Below are positions 1 to 10,408 of a DNA stretch of 64,000 nt, piece by piece. Location: positions 372,001 through 436,000 of the forward strand of contig NZ_QYRN01000001.1 in NCBI RefSeq assembly GCF_003583935.1. The letters are read 5' to 3'. Both the position numbers and the translations under genes were made by a program. Source of the stretch: Aureimonas flava (GTDB lineage Bacteria; Pseudomonadota; Alphaproteobacteria; Rhizobiales; Rhizobiaceae). The notes beneath the pieces were generated by a model. It was not told the DNA's origin. It saw only the letters and a list, made by a program, of their open reading frames with translations, and did not search any database. Position 1 is the stretch's first letter. Each line of letters opens with the position of its first letter.

Positions 1-1044
1 AAGGTCGACGATTTCATCGTCTACGCCGTGGCCGCTGCCTCCGAGGCGCTCGACGACGCCAACTGGCATCCCGAGAGCTACGACGACCAGTGCGCCACCG
101 GCGTGCTGATCGGCTCGGGCATCGGCGGGCTGGAAGGCATCGAGCGGCACTCGCTGGTTCTCGCCGAGAAGGGGCCGCGACGGATCAGCCCCTTCTTCAT
201 TCCCGGAAGCCTCATCAACCTGGCTTCCGGCCACGTCTCCATCCGCAACGGTCTGAAGGGTCCGAACCATTCGGTGGTGACGGCCTGCTCCACCGGCGCC
301 CATGCGATCGGCGACGCGGCGCGCCTTGTGATGCTGGGCGACGCCGACGTGATGGTGGCCGGCGGCGCCGAGTCGCCCGTCGGGCGCCTGTCGCTCGCCG
401 GCTTCGCCGCCTGCCGCGCCCTTTCCACCGGCTACAACGATGACCCGACCGCCGCTTCGCGTCCCTACGACAAGGGGCGCGACGGGTTCGTGATGGGCGA
501 GGGCGCCGGAATCGTCGTCCTCGAGGAGCTGGAGCATGCGCGCGCGCGCGGCGCGCGGATCTACGCCGAGCTGATCGGCTACGGTCTGTCGGGCGACGCG
601 CATCACATCACCGCCCCGGCGGAGGACGGCGACGGCGCGTATCGCTGCATGAAGGCGGCGCTGAAGCGCGCCGGCATCACGCCGGACCAGATCGACTACA
701 TCAACGCGCACGGCACCTCGACACCGCTCGGCGACGAGATCGAGCTACGCGCCATCGAGCGTCTGGTCGGGGACGCGGCGTCGAAGATCTCGATGTCGTC
801 CACCAAGTCGGCGATCGGGCATCTTCTCGGCGCCGCCGGCGCGGTGGAGGCGATCTTCGCGACGCTGGCGATCCGCGACAACGTCGCGCCGCCGACGCTC
901 AACCTCGTGGACCCGTCCGTGGAGACGCGGATCGATCTCGTTCCGCTGAAAAAACGCGAGAAGCGCATCGACATCGCGCTGTCGAACTCCTTCGGATTCG
1001 GCGGCACCAACGCTTCCGTGGTCCTGCGTCGCTTCGAGGGCTGA
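1..1044 (+). CDS. fabF: beta-ketoacyl-ACP synthase II (5' end outside window)
   Basis: Condensing enzyme of type II fatty acid synthesis: it joins malonyl-ACP to a growing acyl-ACP in the cytoplasm. The reading frame is open from base 1, so the N-terminus (roughly 70 residues of a usual ~420) lies upstream. The KAS catalytic triad is complete: Cys at visible residue 96 (TACSTGAH), His237 (NAHGTSTP) and His274 (SAIGHLLGAAGA), and the C-terminus has the glycine-rich NSFGFGGTN motif. The GTG at base 28 is an internal codon, not a start. mltG follows after 141 bp, an order common in Hyphomicrobiales. FabB is the only realistic alternative; the residues around the active site and the position beside mltG favour FabF. 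Confidence 0.95.
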   Translation, partial: KVDDFIVYAVAAASEALDDANWHPESYDDQCATGVLIGSGIGGLEGIERHSLVLAEKGPRRISPFFIPGSLINLASGHVSIRNGLKGPNHSVVTACSTGAHAIGDAARLVMLGDADVMVAGGAESPVGRLSLAGFAACRALSTGYNDDPTAASRPYDKGRDGFVMGEGAGIVVLEELEHARARGARIYAELIGYGLSGDAHHITAPAEDGDGAYRCMKAALKRAGITPDQIDYINAHGTSTPLGDEIELRAIERLVGDAASKISMSSTKSAIGHLLGAAGAVEAIFATLAIRDNVAPPTLNLVDPSVETRIDLVPLKKREKRIDIALSNSFGFGGTNASVVLRRFEG

Positions 1045-1185
1045 CGCCTTCCGGCTTTCGCCACATTCGGATGCTGCTACCTGCGGACGATACCGGCAGG
1101 AAGCGCGGCCGCGCGCACCGGCAAACAGTCTGATGGAAGCGCGACCGACGGGCGCTTTCCCGCAAATGGCAGAGGGAGGTCCCCC

Positions 1186-2337
1186 GTGACCCACGGTCCC
1201 GACGAGCAGTTCGAGCCGACAGGCCAGGTCGCGGGACGCAGGTCCAAGCCGAAGCGGCGGTCCCGCCACGCCCGAAACGGCTTCGTGATTCTCCTGAACT
1301 TCGCCTTCAGCCTCGCGCTTGTCGCGGCGATCGCCGGCGGCGTCGCGCTCTACTGGGGAAAGCGGCAGTTCGACGGTCCCGGCCCGTTGCAGGCTGAGGC
1401 CACCTATCTCGTGCCGTCGGGCGGCGGTCTGGAAAGCACCGCCAACGGGCTGGAGCGCGCCGGCATCGTCAGCGACGCGCGCATCTTCGAATACGGCGTT
1501 CGCCTGGAATCGATGGAAGGGCTCAAGGGGGCCGGCGACACGGGCATCCGCGCGGGCGAATACGCCTTCGCGCCCGGCGCCAGCATGCGCGACGTCATGG
1601 ACATCCTGCGCAGCGGCAAGTCGATCCAGCACGCCGTGACCGTCCCCGAGGGTTGGACCGTCCACCAGATCTACGCGCGGCTCGCCGCCAACCCGGTGCT
1701 GGTCGGCGACATGCCGCCGATGGTGGCGGAAGGCACGCTGCTGCCCGAGACCTACACGTTCACGCGCGGCATGACGCGCGCCGCCATGGTCGACCGCATG
1801 AAGGCGGCACAGACGGAACTCGTGAACGAGATCTGGGCCGGGCGTCAGGATGGGCTCCCGGTCAAGGACATCGGCGAGTTCGTGACGCTCGCGTCGATCG
1901 TCGAGAAGGAGACGGGCGTCGCGGCCGAACGGCCGCACGTCGCCTCCGTCTTCGTCAACCGCCTGCGCGACGGCATGCGGCTCCAGTCCGACCCGACGAT
2001 CATCTACGGCGTCTGGGGCGGGGAGGGAAAACCGTCCGACGAGCCGATCCGGCAGTCCCACATCGCCGGCGCGACGCCCTACAACACCTATGTCATTCGC
2101 GGCCTGCCGCCCGGCCCGATCGCCAATCCGGGCCGCGCGTCGCTGGAGGCCGTGGCACATCCCCTGGACACGAAGGATCTCTACTTCGTGGCCGACGGCA
2201 CGGGCGGCCACGCCTTCTCGAGCACGCTCAACGAGCACAACGCGAACGTCCGGCGCTATCGTCAGATCGAGCGCGACGCTGCGGCCGCGCGTGCGGAGGC
2301 CGAGCAAGCGGCGGATGCGCCGGCGGTGGCGCAGTAA
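1186..2337 (+). CDS. mltG: endolytic murein transglycosylase MltG
   Basis: Inner-membrane lytic transglycosylase that cleaves nascent glycan strands and is thought to set peptidoglycan chain length. The 383-residue protein has a basic cytoplasmic N-terminus, one membrane segment at about residues 28-48, then a periplasmic LysM-like part and the YceG catalytic domain. The family signature SIVEKETG carries the catalytic glutamate (Glu240), followed by SDPTIIYG and GLPPGPIANPG. The start is a GTG preceded by GAGGGAGG at a good distance. The last ~20 residues are Ala/Glu-rich. It lies between fabF and the yicC-like gene and is probably co-transcribed with the latter and gmk. Confidence 0.95.
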   Translation: MTHGPDEQFEPTGQVAGRRSKPKRRSRHARNGFVILLNFAFSLALVAAIAGGVALYWGKRQFDGPGPLQAEATYLVPSGGGLESTANGLERAGIVSDARIFEYGVRLESMEGLKGAGDTGIRAGEYAFAPGASMRDVMDILRSGKSIQHAVTVPEGWTVHQIYARLAANPVLVGDMPPMVAEGTLLPETYTFTRGMTRAAMVDRMKAAQTELVNEIWAGRQDGLPVKDIGEFVTLASIVEKETGVAAERPHVASVFVNRLRDGMRLQSDPTIIYGVWGGEGKPSDEPIRQSHIAGATPYNTYVIRGLPPGPIANPGRASLEAVAHPLDTKDLYFVADGTGGHAFSSTLNEHNANVRRYRQIERDAAAARAEAEQAADAPAVAQ

Positions 2338-2384
2338 GGCCGGCGTCGCGGGACGCGGGACGTTCGGGTCGGGTCGAGGTGGCG

Positions 2385-3271
2385 ATGTCCGTGAACAGCA
2401 TGACGGGCTTCGCCCGGGTCGAGGGCGAGACGCGGGATGCCGCCTTCGTCTGGGAGCTACGCTCCGTGAACGGCAAGACGCTGGAGGTCCGGCTTCGTCT
2501 GCCGCCCGGCATGGAGACGCTGGAGGGCGAGGTGCGGCGCGCGGTCGGCGCCCGTGTGGCGCGCGGCAACGTCCAGGCCTCGCTCAGCCTCCGGCGCACC
2601 GCGGAGGACGTGCCGCACTTCGTGATCCACCGCGAGATGCTGGAGGCGGTCATGCGCCTTGCGGGCGAACTGGTGCGCGACGGACATGCGACGCTGCCGT
2701 CCGCCGACGGCCTCCTCGCGCTGCGCGGCGTGATCGATGTCGCCGAGCGCGTGCCGAGCCCGGAAGAGGCGGCCACGCGGCAACGCGACGTGCTGGCGGG
2801 ACTTGCGCAGGCGGTGGATTGTCTCGCCGAGGCTCGGCGGGCGGAAGGAGGCCAGCTCGCCTCCGTTCTGGAAACGCGGCTTGCGGAGATCGAACGCCTG
2901 GTTGATGCGGCCGAGCGAGACCCCAGCCGCGAGGTCGCGGCGATCCGCGAGCGCCTGGCACGGCAGGTCGCCGAGCTCCTGGACGGTACGTCGGCCTTCG
3001 ATCCGGCGAGGCTCCATGCCGAAGCGGCTCTGATCGCGACCCGTGCCGACATACGCGAGGAGCTCGACCGTCTGCGCGCCCACATCCAGGCCGCGCGGGA
3101 CCTTCTGTCCCAAGGCGGACCGATCGGGCGGCGGCTGGACTTCCTGGCGCAGGAATTTAACCGCGAATCGAATACCGTGTGCTCCAAATCCAATGCGACC
3201 TCCCTGACCGCCATCGGCCTGGATCTGAAGGTCGTCGTGGATCAGCTTCGCGAACAGGTTCAGAATCTCGA

Positions 3272-3275
<4 letters not shown>
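2385..3275 (+). CDS. YicC family endoribonuclease
   Basis: 296-residue YicC/YloC protein; E. coli YicC is an endoribonuclease reported to act on small RNAs. It starts with the family hallmark MTGFARVEG (residues 5-13), has the YicC N-terminal domain to about residue 155, and ends with the DUF1732 domain containing [17 protein letters not shown] and a KSN segment close to the family consensus. The ATG at 2385 follows GAGGTGG; the frame stays open far upstream, but that part has no family similarity. Its stop overlaps the gmk start by 4 bp (ATGA), so the two are translationally coupled. The pairing with gmk is widespread. Confidence 0.93.
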
Positions 3276-3961
<686 letters not shown>

Positions 3962-3965
3962 CGGC

Positions 3966-4796
3966 TCAGGCTCCGAGCGCGTTGGCGAGGGCGACGAACT
4001 CCGCCACCGACAGGGTCTCCGCCCGGCGCGTCGGGTCGATGCGGACGCGGCCGAGCAGGGTCTCGCCGCCGACGGGCTTCAGGCTCTGGCGCAGCATCTT
4101 GCGCCGCTGGCCGAAGGCGGCGGCCGTGACCCGTTCCACATCCGGCAGCCGCGCAGGGAGCGGCTCCGCCCTGGGGACGATGCGAACGATCGCCGAAGTC
4201 ACCTTGGGCGGGGGCGTGAAGGCCTCGCGCGACACGTCGAACAGAATCTCGGCCTCCGTGCGCCAGCCGCAAAGGACGCCCAGCCGACCGTAGTGGTCGT
4301 CGTCCGGCCCGGCGACGATCCGCTCCGCGACCTCCTTCTGGAACATCAGCGTCAGGTCGGTCCATCGCGGCGGCCAGGACGGTCCGGTGATCCAGTCGAG
4401 CAGGAGCTGGGTCCCGACGTTGTAGGGCAGGTTGGCGACGATCTTGAACGGGCCCTCGCAGAGCGTCGACGGGTCGACCGCCAGCGCATCGCCCTCCACG
4501 ACTTCGAGGCGGCCGGGATAGTGGTGTGCGATCTGCTCCAGCGCCGGCAGGCAGCGCGGATCCTTCTCGATCGCGACCACCTTGCCCGCGCCGTGCGCCA
4601 GGAGCGCCCGCGTCAGCCCCCCGGGACCCGGCCCCACCTCCACCACGGTGGCGCCCTCCAGCGGCATCGCCTGGCGTGCGATCCGTCCCGTTAGGTTGAG
4701 ATCGAGCAGGAAGTTCTGGCCGAGCGCCTTGCGCGGATCGAGACCGTGCGCCTCCAGCACCTGGCGAAGCGGCGGCAGACCGTCGAAGGCATTCAT
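3966..4796 (-). CDS. rsmA: 16S rRNA (adenine1518/1519-N6,N6)-dimethyltransferase
   Basis: KsgA/RsmA dimethylates two adjacent adenines in the last hairpin of 16S rRNA, a late step in small-subunit assembly. In 276 residues I see the N-terminal KALGQNFL, the SAM-binding motif VEVGPGPG (52-59) and the catalytic NLPY (122-125) of N6-adenine methyltransferases. The ATG at 4796 overlaps the pdxA stop by 4 bp, so the long upstream reading frame is not used. It is the last gene of the lptF-lptG-lptD-surA-like-pdxA-rsmA run; E. coli has the comparable order lptD-surA-pdxA-rsmA. Confidence 0.96.
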   Translation of the reverse strand: MNAFDGLPPLRQVLEAHGLDPRKALGQNFLLDLNLTGRIARQAMPLEGATVVEVGPGPGGLTRALLAHGAGKVVAIEKDPRCLPALEQIAHHYPGRLEVVEGDALAVDPSTLCEGPFKIVANLPYNVGTQLLLDWITGPSWPPRWTDLTLMFQKEVAERIVAGPDDDHYGRLGVLCGWRTEAEILFDVSREAFTPPPKVTSAIVRIVPRAEPLPARLPDVERVTAAAFGQRRKMLRQSLKPVGGETLLGRVRIDPTRRAETLSVAEFVALANALGA

Positions 4797-5833
4797 CGGC
4801 CCGATGCATCCTCGCCCGTGCCGATACCCGCCATGCGCCCGGCGAGCCGCAGGGCCGCGATGAAGCTGTTCGGCCGCGCAGCGCCGGTCCCCGCGAGATC
4901 GGCCGCCGTGCCGTGATCGGGCGAGGTGCGGATGATCGGCAGGCCGAGCGTGACGTTGACGGTCTCGTCGAAGGCGAGCGTCTTGGCGGGGATCAGCGCC
5001 TGGTCGTGGTACATGCACAAGGCCACGTCGTAGCGTCGCCGCGCGTCGGGATGGAACATCGTGTCGCCGGGCAACGGTCCGACGACGTCGAAGCCTTCGC
5101 CGCGCAGGATCTCGACCGCCGGCCGGATCACGGTCTCGTCCTCGCGCCCGATCGCGCCGCGCTCGCCGGCATGCGGGTTGAGCCCGGACACGGCGAGGCG
5201 CGGACGCTGGAGGCCGAACCGCTTCGCGAGATCGTGGGCGACGATCCGCGCGGTAGAGAGGATGAGCTCCGAGGTCAGCGCGCCGGGCACGTCAGCCAGC
5301 GGGATATGGATGGTGACGGGCACGCAGGACAGGTCCGGCCCGGTGAGGAGCATCACAGGCTGGCACGGCTTGCCGATCAGAGTGCCGCAGAGTTCGGCGA
5401 GATATTCGGTGTGCCCCGGATGGCGGAAGCCGGCGTCGTAGAGCGCCTTCTTGTCGATCGGGTTAGTGACCAGGGCGGCGGCGACGCCGTCCAGCACGAG
5501 GCGCGTGCCGCGGTCGATCGCCTCGATCGTGCCGGCCGCGTTGGCGGGGTCGGCGCGTCCAGGCTCCTCGGAATGCGGGTTCACCAGCGGCAGGACGTCC
5601 AGGCTGCGCGGGTCGGCGCCCCATTCCTCCGGCCGCCCGATGGTGCGGACCTGCACGTCCAGACCGAGGCGCTCGGCGCGCCGTGCCACCATTTCGGCGT
5701 CGGCGATCAGGAAGAAGGGCGGCAGGTCCAGCGACTGGCGGCGGGCGAAGGCCGCCAGCGTGACGTCGGCGCCGACGCCGGACGGCTCGCCGATCGAAAC
5801 GGCGATCGGGAGGGAAGGCGAGGATTGCGACAC
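4793..5833 (-). CDS. pdxA: 4-hydroxythreonine-4-phosphate dehydrogenase
   Basis: NAD-dependent oxidation of 4-phosphohydroxy-L-threonine in the DXP-dependent pathway to pyridoxal phosphate. In 346 residues the three metal-ligand histidines of the family are present: His176 (TIHIPLAD), His221 (NPHAGERG) and His276 (MYHDQALIP), together with [11 protein letters not shown] and [14 protein letters not shown]. The start is GTG at 5833, one base after the stop of the SurA-like gene; the 3' end overlaps rsmA by 4 bp. It is part of a tightly packed minus-strand operon. Confidence 0.96.
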   Translation of the reverse strand: MSQSSPSLPIAVSIGEPSGVGADVTLAAFARRQSLDLPPFFLIADAEMVARRAERLGLDVQVRTIGRPEEWGADPRSLDVLPLVNPHSEEPGRADPANAAGTIEAIDRGTRLVLDGVAAALVTNPIDKKALYDAGFRHPGHTEYLAELCGTLIGKPCQPVMLLTGPDLSCVPVTIHIPLADVPGALTSELILSTARIVAHDLAKRFGLQRPRLAVSGLNPHAGERGAIGREDETVIRPAVEILRGEGFDVVGPLPGDTMFHPDARRRYDVALCMYHDQALIPAKTLAFDETVNVTLGLPIIRTSPDHGTAADLAGTGAARPNSFIAALRLAGRMAGIGTGEDASGR

Positions 5834-5834
5834 G

Positions 5835-6776
5835 TCAGCGGCGGACGATCGTCGCCTTGTCCTTCAGCTTGGCGAGATAGTCCTTGTCGGGCTCCTTCTT
5901 GCCCATCGCCGCCAGGTCCTTTTCCTGGAACACCATGGCGGCGACCTGATCGTCGGAAACGGTGCGCGTGTCGCAGACGCCGATCAACTCGACGCCGCGC
6001 TCCGTGGCCTGCGGCTTGGTCGCCCGGCCGCGCGAGGTGTTCTTGACGTCGTCCTTCCAGCGGGGCGGAAGCTCGGGCTCGGCGACGCGTCCGAGGTCGC
6101 GCACGGTGACGTCGCGCAGGCCGCGCGCCGTGTCGTAGCTGCCCTGGCAGCTCGTGAACCGCTGGCGGAAGCTGTTGGCCTCGGACATGCGGCGATCGAG
6201 CTGCGAGGCGCGCTTGTCGTTGGGAACGACGAAGATCACCTGCTGAAGCGTGTATTCGGTGGTGCTCGGCTTGGCGCCGCCCTGCTGGAGCATGCGCTGC
6301 ACGACCTCCTGCTCCGACAGGCGCTCGGTCTGGCGCACATTGGCGAGGACCGCCTGGCCCCAGCCCATCTGGACGCGGATGTAGTCCTTGAAGCCCTTGG
6401 CCGAGAAGCCGGCCTGCGAGAGGACCTGGGTGAGCTGCGCTTCGGTCAGCTTGTTGTCCTTGGCGAAGCGTCCGAAGGCCTCGTCCACCGCGGCATCGGG
6501 AATGCTGATGCGCCGGCGGGCGATCTCCTGGCGCTTGACGGCCTCGTCGATCAGCTCGTTGGTCGCCGCCTCGCTGCCACCCGGCGCGCGGCGCAGCTTC
6601 AGGAAGGCGGCGCGCTGCTGGATCTGGTAGCTGGTGATCGGCTGCTTGTTGACCACGACCTTGATCTCGGACGCGGCAAGGCCCGGCGTCGACACCGTGG
6701 CGGCACCGGCGAGCGCAAGAGGCGAGGCCAGCAGCGAACAGACCGCCAGACGGACGGCGAAGGAACGTGCGATCAT
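5835..6776 (-). CDS. SurA-like periplasmic chaperone / parvulin-type isomerase
   Basis: Probable periplasmic chaperone for outer-membrane proteins. The 313-residue protein has a signal peptide (about residues 1-35), then a SurA N-terminal chaperone region ([19 protein letters not shown], about 38-150). The second half resembles a parvulin domain ([25 protein letters not shown]) but looks degenerate, and the second parvulin repeat of E. coli SurA (428 residues) is absent. It sits between lptD and pdxA, exactly where E. coli has surA. LptD is a known SurA client, so the position fits. I leave the symbol blank because isomerase activity is doubtful. Confidence 0.85.
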   Translation of the reverse strand: MIARSFAVRLAVCSLLASPLALAGAATVSTPGLAASEIKVVVNKQPITSYQIQQRAAFLKLRRAPGGSEAATNELIDEAVKRQEIARRRISIPDAAVDEAFGRFAKDNKLTEAQLTQVLSQAGFSAKGFKDYIRVQMGWGQAVLANVRQTERLSEQEVVQRMLQQGGAKPSTTEYTLQQVIFVVPNDKRASQLDRRMSEANSFRQRFTSCQGSYDTARGLRDVTVRDLGRVAEPELPPRWKDDVKNTSRGRATKPQATERGVELIGVCDTRTVSDDQVAAMVFQEKDLAAMGKKEPDKDYLAKLKDKATIVRR

Positions 6777-6879
6777 GGCCTCTCGTATCTCCCGATTCCC
6801 AATCGACCCGCGCGAACGGTGACGCGCCCGACGACGTCTAGCGTCGGGCTTTGGCGAAACGATGGTGTTCTAGCCGCAA

Positions 6880-9327
6880 TCAGCCGCCGCTTCCAACCCC
6901 GAAACCGAAATCGGCGTCCACCAGTGTGCGCAGCGCGAGCTTGAACATCACCTTCGACTCGGACGACTCGAGATTGTAGCGGTCGTTGGTGTTGCGGTAC
7001 TCGGCGATCAGGCTGAAGCACTCGTCGGCGTACCCGACGCCGAACGACCGGTTGATGAGCGCGTCGTTCTCGATGTCGTAGGAGATCGAGCCGAAGGTGC
7101 GCAGCTCGTTGGTCACCTTCAGCGATGCCGAGGTCGTGATCTGGTGCCGATCCTCGGGGAAGCTGTAGATCGGCTGCGCACCGATCAGCGAATAGGTGAT
7201 CGACGTGTCGAGGCGACCGATCGTGACGCCGCCCATCACGTCGGCTCGATTGACGTCCAGCGTCTCCTCGTCGAAGCGTCCCTGCGCGCCGAGGCTGATG
7301 CCGTAGGGCGTGGAGAGCGCGATGGCCGAGACGTAGTCCGAGCGGTCGGTCTCCAGGCCGGAATCGAAGCCGACCAGCGCGTAGTCGAGCTGGGCGTAGG
7401 GATTGTCGCCCGCCAGATGGTACGACTGGCCGACCAGGGCATCCAGCGAGTAGCCGGCACCGAAGACGCCGCTGTACTGGACGCCCACGTTGGCGCGCGT
7501 GCCGCCCTCGATCCGGTCGTAGCCCGAGAACTTGTCCTCGTCGAAGAGGTTGGCCGCGTTGAACACGAGGCTCTGCGCGTCCTCGTTGGGCAGGCGGCCG
7601 GCCTTCATCTCGTCGGGGCGCACCAGGAGCTGGGCGATCGGCGTGATGACGTGCTGCGTGTTGGCCGTCTCGATGAGATATGGGTAGCGCGCCTCGAGGC
7701 CCGCCGTGGCCATCGCCCGTCCGCCCGCCTCGTCCACCTCGACGCCGCCGAGACCGAGCGCTGAGCCGTCCGCATAGCCGGTGGCGCTCATGTCGGCGCG
7801 GTACAGATCGCCGCGTCCCGAAAGGGACGGGGTGAGCTGGAGGCCCGCGTCGGTGGTGTAGGTCTCGCGCCAGCGCACGTCGAACGAGGCGCGCGAGTAG
7901 TCGCCCTCCAGCGCGTTGCGCCGGAAGTAGTCGGTGCGGAACGGGAAGGTCCCCGACTGGTCGCAAACGCCGGAGACCGTGAACTCGCTCTGGCAGATCA
8001 GGAGATAGCCGGGGCTCGTGGCGTTGCGCGTGAGATTGGTGATGTTGACGTTGTACTCGAGCTGGCCGCCGAGGACCGGATGGTCCTCGATCCGCTGGTA
8101 GTCGAGCGTCGGCCACACATAGGGCTGCACCCGGTCCGTCAGCGTGTTCTCGGTCTGCACGTCGAACTTCTGGGCGCGCAGATCGAAGAAGCTCTGGTCG
8201 CCCAGGCCCGTCAGGTAGATTTCCGACGTGCGATAGATCTGCGAGAAGTTCTCGATCTCGTACACGTTGGAGAAGTTCGAATTGCTCTGGGCGAGGATGT
8301 CCCAGCCGAAGGTCCAGCGGTCGTTGATCGCGAAGCGGCCGGTCGTGCCGATCATGCCGCGCGTCTCGTCCACGGGGTCGGCCGTGCTCGTCACGTTGTC
8401 GGACCGGTAGTCGCCGAACCGATCCGGGTCGCTCTGCGAGATGCCCGCCGTCTGGAGCGTGATGTAGCCGTTCTCGAACGCCTTGCGGTATTCCGCCTCG
8501 GCGAGGAACCCCTGCTTGGAGAAGTAGGTGCCGGCGATCGTCGCGTCCGACGACTCGTCGATCGCGAAATAATAGGGGATGCGGACACCGAAGCCGGTGT
8601 TGTCGGAAGACTTGAACGACGGCGCCAGGAGGCCGCTCTGCCGCTGCACCGTCGGATCGGGCGAGGCGAAGTAGGGCAGGTAGGCCAGCGGCTTGCCGAA
8701 CAGCTCGAACCGCGCGCCGTAGTAGCGGATCACCTTCTCGTTCTGGTCCCAGACGATGCGCCGCGCCTTGACCTGCCAGAGCGGCGGACGGTCCGGGTGC
8801 TTCTCGCACGCCTCGCAGGCGGTGTAGATGCCGCGCTCGAACGTCGTCACCGCGCCGTCGCGCCGAACGGCCTGGCCGGCGGCGAACCGCGTGTTGTCGG
8901 GCGTCTCGATGCGCAGCGCCTGGACGAAGCCGTTGGCGAAGTCGTCGGTCACGTCGATCGAGTCGGCGTAGATCCGGTTGCCGCTCGGTTCCACCAGCTC
9001 GACGTCGCCCGAGGCCACAAGCCTCCGGCTAGCTTGATCGTAGACGATGTCCTGCGCCACGAGCTTGTAGGGCCCGTAGTCGATCTGCACGCCGCCGGCG
9101 GCGCGCACGACCTGGCGGTCGCTGTCGTAGGTGACGGTGTCGGCCTCGAGGAAGAGCTGCGTTCCCTCGGGCACCGAGACCGATCCGCCGAGTTCGCCGA
9201 GCGACGCCTGCGCTAGGGCGGGCGAGGCCGACGCGAGGGCGGCCATGGCCACGCCGGCCAAGAGAGCGCCTTTCGCCTTCGACCAACCCCCGGTCTCGGC
9301 ACGGCGCGGGATCCCCCTCGCTGTCAT
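6880..9327 (-). CDS. lptD: LPS-assembly protein LptD
   Basis: Outer-membrane beta-barrel that, with the lipoprotein LptE, inserts lipopolysaccharide into the outer leaflet. With the ATG at 9327 the protein has 815 residues: a basic N-terminus, a signal peptide ending near SASPALAQ, an OstA/LptA-like periplasmic domain (LEADTVTYDSDRQVVRAAGG onwards), then the long LptD barrel rich in alternating aromatic strands. A CEAC pair and further cysteines (ICQSEF, GVCDQ) may form the disulfides needed for function. An ATG three codons upstream (9336) abuts its only ribosome site, whereas 9327 has AGAGGA eight bases away. The gene starts 1 bp after lptG ends. Confidence 0.94.
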   Translation of the reverse strand: MTARGIPRRAETGGWSKAKGALLAGVAMAALASASPALAQASLGELGGSVSVPEGTQLFLEADTVTYDSDRQVVRAAGGVQIDYGPYKLVAQDIVYDQASRRLVASGDVELVEPSGNRIYADSIDVTDDFANGFVQALRIETPDNTRFAAGQAVRRDGAVTTFERGIYTACEACEKHPDRPPLWQVKARRIVWDQNEKVIRYYGARFELFGKPLAYLPYFASPDPTVQRQSGLLAPSFKSSDNTGFGVRIPYYFAIDESSDATIAGTYFSKQGFLAEAEYRKAFENGYITLQTAGISQSDPDRFGDYRSDNVTSTADPVDETRGMIGTTGRFAINDRWTFGWDILAQSNSNFSNVYEIENFSQIYRTSEIYLTGLGDQSFFDLRAQKFDVQTENTLTDRVQPYVWPTLDYQRIEDHPVLGGQLEYNVNITNLTRNATSPGYLLICQSEFTVSGVCDQSGTFPFRTDYFRRNALEGDYSRASFDVRWRETYTTDAGLQLTPSLSGRGDLYRADMSATGYADGSALGLGGVEVDEAGGRAMATAGLEARYPYLIETANTQHVITPIAQLLVRPDEMKAGRLPNEDAQSLVFNAANLFDEDKFSGYDRIEGGTRANVGVQYSGVFGAGYSLDALVGQSYHLAGDNPYAQLDYALVGFDSGLETDRSDYVSAIALSTPYGISLGAQGRFDEETLDVNRADVMGGVTIGRLDTSITYSLIGAQPIYSFPEDRHQITTSASLKVTNELRTFGSISYDIENDALINRSFGVGYADECFSLIAEYRNTNDRYNLESSESKVMFKLALRTLVDADFGFGVGSGG

Positions 9328-9328
9328 T

Positions 9329-10408
9329 CTAGCCATCCTCTTGATGGAGCAGGATCGTCGTCCCGAACAATCCTGCCGCCACGACCGGGAACCACGCCGC
9401 CACGACGGGTGGAACCACGGAATTGCTCCCCAGCGCCTGCGCGAGGAAGGTAACGACGTAAAGCACGAAGCCGGCCGCGATGCCACTGACGATCATGCGC
9501 CCGGACTGGCCGATGCGCGTGTAGCGCACTGCAACGGTGGCCGCGACCAGGACCATGGCGACGAACAGGGCCGGGCGGGCGATCAGCGCGTTGAGCCGCA
9601 TCGAGAAGGCGTCCGCGTTGTAGCCGAGGCTGCGGGCGACCTCGATCTTCGGCGCCAGTTCCCAGATCGAGATGGTTTCCGGGTCGGCCAGGCGCTGCTC
9701 GATGTATTCGGGCAGCAGCGTGGTGGGAATGACGCGCTCCCCCTCGTTCACCGGCGGCGAGCCGATTCGCGTGACGCTGGCGTTCTCGATGTGCCACGCG
9801 CCGTCGCGCAGGTGCGCGACCGGGGCGTCGATGCGCTCGTGCACCACGCCCTCGCCGTCGAGGATGAAGGCGGTCACGCCACCGAGCGTGGCGCCGCGGT
9901 CGGCCACGATCTTGGCGCCGATGATCGATTCGACACCCTTTCCGACCTGCCGCAGCCAGGGGGCGCGGTCGGTGGTCGTCTGTATCGAGCCGGCATTGCT
10001 GGTCTGCAACTGCGCCGCCTTGCCCTGGGCGAAGGAAGCGAGCGGGTTGTAGACCGCAACCGACACGACGCCGATCAGGAAGGCCCCGGCCACGAAGGGC
10101 GCCAGCATCTGCCACGCCGAGACGCCTGCGGCGCGCGCCACGACCAGCTCCATCTTCCGGTTCAGCGTCACCAGCGTGAAGATGGCCGAGAACAGGACGA
10201 TGAACGGGAACGCCTGCTCGATGAAGGCGGGAACCCGAAGCGCCGAGATGGTGGCGATCGTCTCGAAGCCGACGTCGCCCGGAAGTCCGCGCCGGCTCAC
10301 CTCGATCATGTCGACCAGATACACCAGCGCGAACACGGCCACGAACGTCGACAGGAAGCTGACCAGGAAGCGGCGGAAGAAGTAGAGGTTGAGCGTCCAG
10401 CGGTTCAT
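9329..10408 (-). CDS. lptG: LPS export ABC transporter permease LptG
   Basis: Inner-membrane permease of the LptB2FG complex that extracts lipopolysaccharide from the inner membrane. The 359-residue protein begins MNRWTLNLYFFRRFL and has the YjgP/YjgQ layout: three N-terminal membrane helices (to about residue 120), a periplasmic jellyroll domain, and three C-terminal helices (from about 280). The ATG at 10408 overlaps the lptF stop by 4 bp, which decides between this and the much longer open frame. It is the downstream partner of lptF and is followed at once by lptD. Confidence 0.95.
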   Translation of the reverse strand: MNRWTLNLYFFRRFLVSFLSTFVAVFALVYLVDMIEVSRRGLPGDVGFETIATISALRVPAFIEQAFPFIVLFSAIFTLVTLNRKMELVVARAAGVSAWQMLAPFVAGAFLIGVVSVAVYNPLASFAQGKAAQLQTSNAGSIQTTTDRAPWLRQVGKGVESIIGAKIVADRGATLGGVTAFILDGEGVVHERIDAPVAHLRDGAWHIENASVTRIGSPPVNEGERVIPTTLLPEYIEQRLADPETISIWELAPKIEVARSLGYNADAFSMRLNALIARPALFVAMVLVAATVAVRYTRIGQSGRMIVSGIAAGFVLYVVTFLAQALGSNSVVPPVVAAWFPVVAAGLFGTTILLHQEDG

